From contig JAFYTP010000028.1 of NCBI GenBank assembly GCA_017558775.1, positions 1 through 48,650 of the forward strand: a stretch of DNA of 48,650 bases, in the 5' to 3' direction. The notes beneath the pieces are model-generated. The model worked only from the letters and a program-made list of their open reading frames with translations, was not told the origin of the DNA and ran no database searches. A program made the translations under genes and the position numbers. The DNA comes from Bacteroidales bacterium (GTDB lineage Bacteria; Bacteroidota; Bacteroidia; Bacteroidales; UBA932). Below are positions 31,714 to 37,383 of this stretch, piece by piece. Numbering within the stretch: position 1 is the first letter of the stretch; every line of letters begins with the position of its first letter.

Positions 31714-33378
31714 CTACGAGATGAATTGGGCCTTCAGCAGTTCAATCTTGGCGGGGGCGTCGTCGCCCCGGGCGCCGAAGTAGAATTTAATCTTGGGTTC
31801 AGTACCGGACGGGCGGACGGATACCACGTCGCCGGCCTCGTTGAAGAACTGGAGCACATTGGATTTCGGGAGCCCGGTCTCCTCGGGCTTGTTGTAGTCG
31901 ATGACTTTGGCGAGCGGGCTGCCGGCGATCTCCTTCGGCGGGCAGGCGCGGTAATCGGCCATGATCCGCTGAATCTCCTCGGCGCCGGACTTGCCTTTGC
32001 GGACGATGTAGACCATCTTTTCCACATACAGGCCGTATTCCTTGTACACCTTCTGGAGCAGCTGCCACAGGGTGAGGCCCTGGTCCGCGGCCCAGGCGGC
32101 GCACTCGGCGACGGCGCAGCCGGCGACCTGCGCGCACTTGTCGCGCACGAACGAGCCGAGGTTGAAGCCGTAGGACTCTTCGCCGCCGCAGATGAATTCG
32201 GCCTTGCCTTCCTCCTGTTTCTGGATTTCGGCGATGTACTTGAAGCCGGTGAGGACGTTGTAGCACTTCACGCCGAAGTGTTCGCAGATGGCCGCGAGAA
32301 TCTCGCTGGTGACGATGGTCTTTACGCAGTACTGCTTGCCGTTCAGCTTGCCGAGCTCGTTCCAGCGGGTAAGGATGTAGTAGGTGAGGAAGGACCAGGT
32401 CTGGTTGCCGGTGAGCTGGACCATCTTTCCTTCGTCGTTGCGGACGGCGATGCCCAGGCGGTCGGCGTCCGGGTCGGTGGCGAGGACGAGGTCCGCGCCG
32501 GTCTCATCGGCCTTGGCGAGGGCCATGGCCATGGCGGCGGGCTCTTCCGGGTTCGGGGAGGCCACGGTCGGGAAGTTGCCGTCGCTGACGTCCTGCTCGG
32601 GGACATGGATGATATTCTTGAAGCCCATGCGCTTGAGGGCTTCGGGCATCAGTCTGACGCCGCAGCCGTGCAGCGGGGTGTAAACGATCTTGAGGTCCGG
32701 ATGGCGGGCGACGGAATCCGGGGACAGCATCAGGGAAAGCTGGTCCTTGAGGTAGCATTCATCGACCTCGGCGCCCATCATTTCGATGCCGCCCGAGGTG
32801 ATGCCGGGGACCGGGGCGAAGCGGACGTCGGCGGGGTCTTCGATCTTGGCGACTTCGGCGACGATGTCCTTGTCGACGGGTGCGGTGATCTGGCCGCCGT
32901 CGCTCCAGAAGACCTTGTAGCCGTTGTATTCCTTGGGGTTGTGGCTGGCCGTGACCATGATGCCGGCGGTCGCGCCCTTGACGCGGATGGAATAGCTGAG
33001 TTCCGGGGTGGGACGGAGGTCTTCGAACAGGAAGACGTGGATGCCGTTGTTGGAGAGGACGTCGGCGGAGATCTCGGCGAAGAGGCGGGAGTTGTTGCGG
33101 CTGTCGTGGGCGATGCACACGCTGGCGGCGCCGGTGACGTGCTCCTTGATGTAGTTGGCAAGGCCCTGGGTGGCCATGCCCACCGTGTACTTGTTCATCC
33201 GGTTGGTGCCCACGCCCATGATGCCGCGCAGGCCGCCGGTGCCGAATTCGAGGTTCCGGTAGAAGGCGTCTTCCAGGCCGACGGGGTCGGTTTCCTGGAG
33301 CTTTTTGACTTCAGCCTTGGTCTCGGCGTCGAAGTTTCCTTCGAGCCAGCTCTTGACCACTTCCTTGTAATCTTTCAT
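31714..33378 (-). CDS. Phosphoglucomutase/phosphomannomutase family (alpha-D-phosphohexomutase)
   Basis: 554 residues. Interconverts sugar 1- and 6-phosphates through a phosphoserine. Visible features are the catalytic serine loop VTASHNPKEYNGYK (about residue 140), the metal-binding ATDPDADRLG (about 290, the DGDGDR equivalent), the sugar-binding CGGEESYGF and the phosphate-binding VRPSGTEPKIKFY near the C-terminus. Length and order fit the PgcA type. Its promoter is one of the few with both elements perfect. The downstream GH89 gene lies 4 nt after the stop. Confidence 0.93.
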   Translation of the reverse strand: MKDYKEVVKSWLEGNFDAETKAEVKKLQETDPVGLEDAFYRNLEFGTGGLRGIMGVGTNRMNKYTVGMATQGLANYIKEHVTGAASVCIAHDSRNNSRLFAEISADVLSNNGIHVFLFEDLRPTPELSYSIRVKGATAGIMVTASHNPKEYNGYKVFWSDGGQITAPVDKDIVAEVAKIEDPADVRFAPVPGITSGGIEMMGAEVDECYLKDQLSLMLSPDSVARHPDLKIVYTPLHGCGVRLMPEALKRMGFKNIIHVPEQDVSDGNFPTVASPNPEEPAAMAMALAKADETGADLVLATDPDADRLGIAVRNDEGKMVQLTGNQTWSFLTYYILTRWNELGKLNGKQYCVKTIVTSEILAAICEHFGVKCYNVLTGFKYIAEIQKQEEGKAEFICGGEESYGFNLGSFVRDKCAQVAGCAVAECAAWAADQGLTLWQLLQKVYKEYGLYVEKMVYIVRKGKSGAEEIQRIMADYRACPPKEIAGSPLAKVIDYNKPEETGLPKSNVLQFFNEAGDVVSVRPSGTEPKIKFYFGARGDDAPAKIELLKAQFIS

Positions 33379-33412
33379 AAGTATCGGTGTTTAGTGTTAA
33401 TCTCGAATCACA

Positions 33413-33443
33413 CAAAAATAAGGAATATTGCTTATTTTTGCAA
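33413..33443 (-). promoter_or_regulatory. Promoter of the phosphohexomutase gene
   Basis: Minus strand: TTG (33443-33441), a 20-nt spacer, TATTTTTG (33420-33413); ATG at 33378, about 30 nt from the predicted start site. The -33 TTG overlaps the start codon region of the plus-strand methyltransferase gene, so the two transcripts compete. Confidence 0.75.
33433..33440 (+). promoter_or_regulatory. -7 element of the methyltransferase gene
   Basis: TATTTTTG ends 2 nt before the ATG at 33443. With the SRP-calibrated distance, the transcript would start at or within the start codon, so a fully leaderless mRNA is likely. No -33 TTG at 20 nt. Confidence 0.5.
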
Positions 33444-34867
33444 TGCCAAACGCGCCATTCGTGTCTTTTGCCGATTTCATACTGCATCACGAGGGGGACG
33501 ATCCTGTTCGTCTCCTCCTCTCCCGCACCAAGTTGCAGTCCGAGTATCCGGACCTCGACATCGACCTTGCCGTGACCACTCTCGAAGTGCGTCGCAAGCT
33601 CAAGAACAAGGTTCCCGAGTGGTACGCTGTTCCCTCTCTGGTCTATCCTTTCCGGTTGTCCGGGGAACAGTGCAGTTCTACTGAAACGGCAAGATATAAA
33701 GCATTTGTTGCCGCGAGATTGCGGAGTGAGGGTATACTATCGGAAACCGCCTCCGCTTCGCTACGGCCCCTCCCAAAGGATTCGGACCATCCGTCCGAAA
33801 GCAGGCTTTCTCCCGTCGATCCAAATCCTTCGGGCCCCTCCCTCTTATCTGGCCGAGGGTGGCCAGAGGTTTCCGATAGTACACCCTCACTCCTGAGATT
33901 AGCTGATCTTACAGGTGGAATGGGGGTTGATGTATGGGCGTTTGCCCAAGTTGCCAAGGAGATCCTGTATAATGAAATGCAGGAGGAGTTGGTTAGGGCA
34001 ACCGAGTTGAATTGCAAGGAGTTGGGAGTGGAGAATGTGAGGTTTTCGTGCAGGAAGGTTGAGGTTGGGAAGGTGCAGGAAATCTTGGATGGATTTGAAC
34101 CTGACTTGATTTATTTGGATCCCGCCAGGAGGGCTGAGGATGGGAGGAAGGTGTTTCTGATTGAGGAGTGTCAGCCGGATGTGGTGGGGTTGTTGCCGGA
34201 GTTGTTCGGGATGTGTCGGTTTGTGATGGTGAAGTTGTCGCCGATGGCCGATATTACGATGGCGTGCAAGCGGTTGGAGCATGTGAAGGAGGTGCATGTC
34301 GTGGCTTCGGGAGGGGAGTGCAAGGAGTTGTTGTTTGTGCTGGATAGGGAATGGGAAGGTCCTCATTCGCTCTTTGTCGTTGAAGGCGGGGCCGTGATGG
34401 AGATTCCGGGTCAAGCCCGGAATGACGTGAGTCTCATTTCGACCGGTTCTACTTCTGTCATTTCGACCGGAGCGAAGCGGAGTGGAGAAATCTATTTGTT
34501 CGAGCCGGGGAAGGCGCTAACGAAGGCAGGGGCGTTCAGTCTGCCTTGCGAGATGTTTGGGATGACGAAGCTTGGCGTGCATACGCATTTGTATACTAGT
34601 GAGACGGTTCCGGAGGGGTTGAGGGCGTTTGGGAAGTGGTTCGAGATTGTGGGGGTGCAGCCGTTAAACAACAGGTCCATGAAGGAGGTGGGGAAGCGGT
34701 GGCCGCAGGCGGAGGTGACGGCAAGGAATATTCCAATGACCTCCGAGTTGCTGCGGAAGAAGATGGGTTGCGGGTCGGGCGGAGATGTCCATATTTTCGG
34801 TGTCCGGATTGATGGGGGTGCCGAGGCGGGGAACTATCTGATTGAAACTAAACGAATTGACAAATAA
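33443..34867 (+). CDS. Class I methyltransferase, THUMP-like domain, invaded by two repeats
   Basis: 474 residues from ATG 33443. It belongs to a Bacteroidota SAM-dependent methyltransferase family with a C-terminal THUMP-like domain. Motif I is LADLTGGMGVD, the motif IV region is LIYLDPARR and VMVKLSPMADI, and the C-terminal part is NIPMTSELLRKKMG then GDVHIFGVRID. The relatives run about 380-400 residues; the surplus is explained by a 60-codon palindromic insertion just before motif I (33721-33900) and a second insertion around residues 320-350 (IPGQARNDV, VISTGAKRSGE). Both keep the frame. Codon use from about 33900 on is unlike the neighbours, rich in TTG, AGG and GGG with a lower GC. The target is unknown. 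DUF4298 starts immediately after the stop. Confidence 0.85.
   Translation: MPNAPFVSFADFILHHEGDDPVRLLLSRTKLQSEYPDLDIDLAVTTLEVRRKLKNKVPEWYAVPSLVYPFRLSGEQCSSTETARYKAFVAARLRSEGILSETASASLRPLPKDSDHPSESRLSPVDPNPSGPSLLSGRGWPEVSDSTPSLLRLADLTGGMGVDVWAFAQVAKEILYNEMQEELVRATELNCKELGVENVRFSCRKVEVGKVQEILDGFEPDLIYLDPARRAEDGRKVFLIEECQPDVVGLLPELFGMCRFVMVKLSPMADITMACKRLEHVKEVHVVASGGECKELLFVLDREWEGPHSLFVVEGGAVMEIPGQARNDVSLISTGSTSVISTGAKRSGEIYLFEPGKALTKAGAFSLPCEMFGMTKLGVHTHLYTSETVPEGLRAFGKWFEIVGVQPLNNRSMKEVGKRWPQAEVTARNIPMTSELLRKKMGCGSGGDVHIFGVRIDGGAEAGNYLIETKRIDK
33715..33900. repeat. Palindromic repeat element, copy 2, inside a gene, with 6-bp flanking repeats
   Basis: Terminal arms 33723-33748 and 33868-33893 (26 nt) pair with a single wobble. 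The element runs about 33721-33894 and is flanked by GAGATT at 33715-33720 and 33895-33900. The distance between flanks is 180 nt, exactly 60 codons. Relative to copy 1 it is inverted: it carries GGGCCCCTCCCTCTTA (33832-33847), the complement of the copy-1 core, a hairpin with the same loop sequence, and a longer central stem pairing AAAGGATTCGGA with TCCAAATCCTT. It is fully translated. Confidence 0.85.
34401..34493. repeat. Second in-frame dispersed repeat in the methyltransferase gene
   Basis: 34401-34426 is identical to 23047-23072 (26 nt). It is followed by TCATTTCGACCGG twice (34434-34446 and 34458-34470) and then an AGCGAAGCGGAGTGGAGA block of a type I recall as dispersed in Bacteroidota genomes. 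The translation includes IPGQARNDV and VISTGAKRSGE. The hairpin ATTCCGGG/CCCGGAAT is present. Confidence 0.75.
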
Positions 34868-35173
34868 ATGGAAACGATTGAAAGAATTCAGCATTTTGAG
34901 CGGTTGCTCGATGCAGTGGACCCGGTCCTGACGGACCTGGAGGCGGCGTTGGACCGGTTCGACGAGGTGCAGGAGGCGGTGCGGGAGCTGTCGGCCTATT
35001 ACGGCAGCGAGGAATGGCACGCGGACCTGGCGGAGGACGAGGCTGGCAACCTTCCCGGTGATCTCAAACGGGGGGTACTCTCCGAGGATGGCATCTATGA
35101 CGTCCTGAGCGACCATTACGCGTTGACCGTGCGCATGCTTGACACGGTTTCCAACATTTTGAAGAATAGATAA
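34868..35173 (+). CDS. DUF4298 family protein
   Basis: 101 residues, starting at the base after the methyltransferase stop. The family pattern is the opening ETIERIQHFERLLD, then a long helix (LEAALDRFDEVQEAVRELSAYYGSEEWHADLAEDEAG) and ILSEDGIYDVLSDHYAL-like end (VLSEDGIYDVLSDHYALTVRML). No enzyme motif, signal or membrane segment. Function unknown. It precedes the CPBP gene by 2 nt and is translationally coupled upstream. Confidence 0.85.
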   Translation: METIERIQHFERLLDAVDPVLTDLEAALDRFDEVQEAVRELSAYYGSEEWHADLAEDEAGNLPGDLKRGVLSEDGIYDVLSDHYALTVRMLDTVSNILKNR

Positions 35174-35175
35174 TT

Positions 35176-35994
35176 ATGGGAAATAAACAAGCTTGGTGGA
35201 AGTGGCTGCTCCTGTTCATTGGCGGTTGCATCCTGTTCCTTTTTTCATACGCGATCATCCTCACTCCATCAGGGGTTGAGGAGGAAGTCTCGATGCCCCT
35301 GTGGCTGCTGGCCCTGTTGTGCGTGGCAGCATCGGCCTTGAACCTGCTGCTGTATGCCGGATGGTGGAAATGGACCGAGAAACGGCGGGCACAGGACCTG
35401 CCGATGCGCCGCCTGCTTTCCGATACGGGCATCGGCTTTGGCATCGGCATTCTCTATTTCGTCATCGTGACGGGTGTCATTGCCCTTTTGGGCGGGTACA
35501 AGGTGGGCGAAATCACGCCTGACTGGATTGCATTGACCAAGTCCTTGTTCGCTTTCCTGGTGGTCGCTGTCGGTGAGGAGGTGCTCTTCCGCGGCATCGT
35601 GTTCCGGATGATCGACCAGCGGTGGGGGACGGCGGCCGCGCTCATCGTTTCTGCGCTGATTTTCGGCTTTGTCCATATCATCAACGACAACGCCACGGTG
35701 TGGTCTTCCGTCGCCATCGCCGTTGAGGCGGGCCTGCTGCTCGGCGCGGCGTATAAGTGGGCGGGCAACCTGTGGTTACCCATCGGCATTCACTGGGCCT
35801 GGAACTTCTTCCAGGGGCCGATCTTCGGTTTTGCAGTTTCCGGAAACGGCACGCAGTCGCTCATCAAGCCCGTCATCGAGGGCTCTAACTTGCTCACCGG
35901 TGGCACCTTCGGCGCCGAAGCCTCCATCCCCGCCTTCGTGCTGGGATTGGCCTTCGCCGTACTATTTCTGATGGCTAAGAAGCGGCGCGCTTAA
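35176..35994 (+). CDS. CPBP-family intramembrane glutamic endopeptidase (CAAX/Abi type)
   Basis: 272 residues with about seven hydrophobic segments. Motif 1 is EEVLFRGIVFRM (EExxxR, about residue 134) and motif 2 is FGFVHI (FxxxH, about 164); a third histidine block is IHWAWNFFQGP (about 204). These residues make the glutamic protease active site of Rce1/Abi proteins. The substrate is unknown; in bacteria such proteins process prenylated or secreted peptides or provide bacteriocin immunity. It ends 33 nt inside the opposite-strand nth gene. Confidence 0.85.
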   Translation: MGNKQAWWKWLLLFIGGCILFLFSYAIILTPSGVEEEVSMPLWLLALLCVAASALNLLLYAGWWKWTEKRRAQDLPMRRLLSDTGIGFGIGILYFVIVTGVIALLGGYKVGEITPDWIALTKSLFAFLVVAVGEEVLFRGIVFRMIDQRWGTAAALIVSALIFGFVHIINDNATVWSSVAIAVEAGLLLGAAYKWAGNLWLPIGIHWAWNFFQGPIFGFAVSGNGTQSLIKPVIEGSNLLTGGTFGAEASIPAFVLGLAFAVLFLMAKKRRA

Positions 35995-36615
35995 ACGTTC
36001 CCGACACCATTCCGCCAGTCCGCAGTCCGAGCATTTCGGGTTGCGGGCTGTGCATATATAGCGGCCGTGGAGGATGAGCCAGTGGTGCGCGATGGCGCGG
36101 CGCTCGGGCGGGATGTGGCGTTCCAGGTCGCGCTCGACCTCCAGGGGCGTCTTGCCGTCGGAAAGTCCGAGCCGATGGGAGACGCGGAAGACGTGCGTGT
36201 CCACGGCAATGACGGGCTGGTCATAGACGACGGAGGCGATGACATTGGCCGTTTTGCGGCCGACGCCCGGAAGGGTCATCAGGGCGTCGATGTCAGAGGG
36301 GACTTCGCCGCCGAAATCGGCCAGCAGCTTCTGCGCCATGGCGATCAGGTGTGTCGCTTTCGAGTTCGGGTAGGAGACGCTTTTCACAAACGGAAACACT
36401 TCGTCGAACGTGGCGGAAGCCAGGTCCTGCGGGGTGGGGAAGCGCTCGAAAAGGGGCGGGGTGACGATGTTCACCCGCCGGTCGGTGCATTGGGCGGACA
36501 GGATGACCGCCACCAGCAGCTGGAAGGAATTCCCGTAGTGGAGTTCCGTCTCGGCGACGGGCCGGTTCTCCTCGAACCAGCCTACGATGGCCGCGAAACG
36601 TTCTTTCAGGGTCAT
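35962..36615 (-). CDS. nth: Endonuclease III
   Basis: 217 residues from ATG 36615 (MTLKERFAAIVGWFEE); an upstream start in frame would lie inside ftsE. DNA glycosylase/AP-lyase removing oxidised pyrimidines. The helix-hairpin-helix LPGVGRKTANVIAS carries the catalytic Lys (about 121), VDTHVFRVSHRLGL carries the Asp (about 139), and the iron-sulfur loop C-x6-C-x2-C-x5-C is CTARNPKCSDCGLAEWC. It starts with an ATGA overlap with the ftsE stop. The 3' end overlaps the CPBP gene by 33 nt. Confidence 0.95.
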   Translation of the reverse strand: MTLKERFAAIVGWFEENRPVAETELHYGNSFQLLVAVILSAQCTDRRVNIVTPPLFERFPTPQDLASATFDEVFPFVKSVSYPNSKATHLIAMAQKLLADFGGEVPSDIDALMTLPGVGRKTANVIASVVYDQPVIAVDTHVFRVSHRLGLSDGKTPLEVERDLERHIPPERRAIAHHWLILHGRYICTARNPKCSDCGLAEWCRERLSAPLLSHQK

Positions 36616-37313
36616 ATCGTGAGATCCAAGTCGAAGGAGTTGTCCTCGATCAGTTCCGTGCATTTCTCGTCGGCGCAGGAGAAGACGCGGCCGGCGTAGC
36701 GCTCGAAGATGGAGCGGTTGTGGGTGACCATCACGATGGCGGTGCCTTCTTCGTTGAGCTTGCGGAGGAGTTTGAGGATGCCGTCGGCGGTTTCGCCGTC
36801 CAGGTTGCCGGTGGGCTCGTCCGCGAGGATGGCCTGCGGGCGGTTGAGCAGGGAACGGGCGATGGCGATGCGCTGCTGTTCGCCGCCGGAGAGCTGGTGC
36901 GGCATCTTATGGGCCTTGGTCTCCATGCCCACGTCCTCAAGGACCTCGGAGATGCGTGTGTCAATGGCAGCGCGGTCTTTCCAGCCGGTGGCGCGGAGGA
37001 CGAACTCGAGGTTCGCTTCCACCGTCCGGTCCATCAGCAGCTGGAAATCCTGGAAGACGACGCCCAGTTTGCGGCGCAGCATCGGTATGTCTTTTGTACG
37101 GAGAGTACGCAGGTTGAACCCGCACACGGTGCCTTCTCCCTTGAGGAGCCGGTTTTCCGCCGTCATCGTCCGGATGATGGAGGTCTTGCCTGAGCCAACC
37201 TTGCCGACGATGTACACGAAATCGCCGGGGTAGATGGCCATGTCGAGGCCGTAGATGACGGCGCTGTCTCCGCCCAGGATGTCCGCGCCGGTGAATTGGA
37301 TGATGGGTTCCAT
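36612..37313 (-). CDS. ftsE: FtsE-like ABC transporter ATPase
   Basis: 233 residues from ATG 37313; an in-frame upstream start lies in the promoter. Walker A is VGKVGSGKTSI, the Q-loop VFQDFQLL, the signature LSGGEQQRIAIARSLL, Walker B ILADEPTGNLD and the H-loop VMVTHN. FtsE works with FtsX to activate cell-wall hydrolases at division. No ftsX lies next to it here. LolD-like ATPases look similar, but the shape and the QDFQLLMDRTV block support FtsE. nth follows with overlap. Confidence 0.8.
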   Translation of the reverse strand: MEPIIQFTGADILGGDSAVIYGLDMAIYPGDFVYIVGKVGSGKTSIIRTMTAENRLLKGEGTVCGFNLRTLRTKDIPMLRRKLGVVFQDFQLLMDRTVEANLEFVLRATGWKDRAAIDTRISEVLEDVGMETKAHKMPHQLSGGEQQRIAIARSLLNRPQAILADEPTGNLDGETADGILKLLRKLNEEGTAIVMVTHNRSIFERYAGRVFSCADEKCTELIEDNSFDLDLTI

Positions 37314-37334
37314 GCTTTTTTGGGTCTGACCAAA

Positions 37335-37364
37335 CAAAGATAATCAGAAAAAATCGTATTTTTG
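37335..37364. promoter_or_regulatory. Divergent -7 elements between ftsE and the TPR gene
   Basis: Minus: TATCTTTG (37342-37335), 21 nt before the ftsE ATG. Plus: TATTTTTG (37357-37364), 19 nt before the TPR-gene ATG. No exact -33 for either. Confidence 0.6.
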
Positions 37365-37383
37365 TAAAATAATAACGACGAAG

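Noticed and set aside
33443..34867. Methyltransferase as a pseudogene
   Set aside because: Despite two insertions the frame is open for 474 codons, motif I and the DPAR block are intact, and the next gene is coupled to its stop codon.
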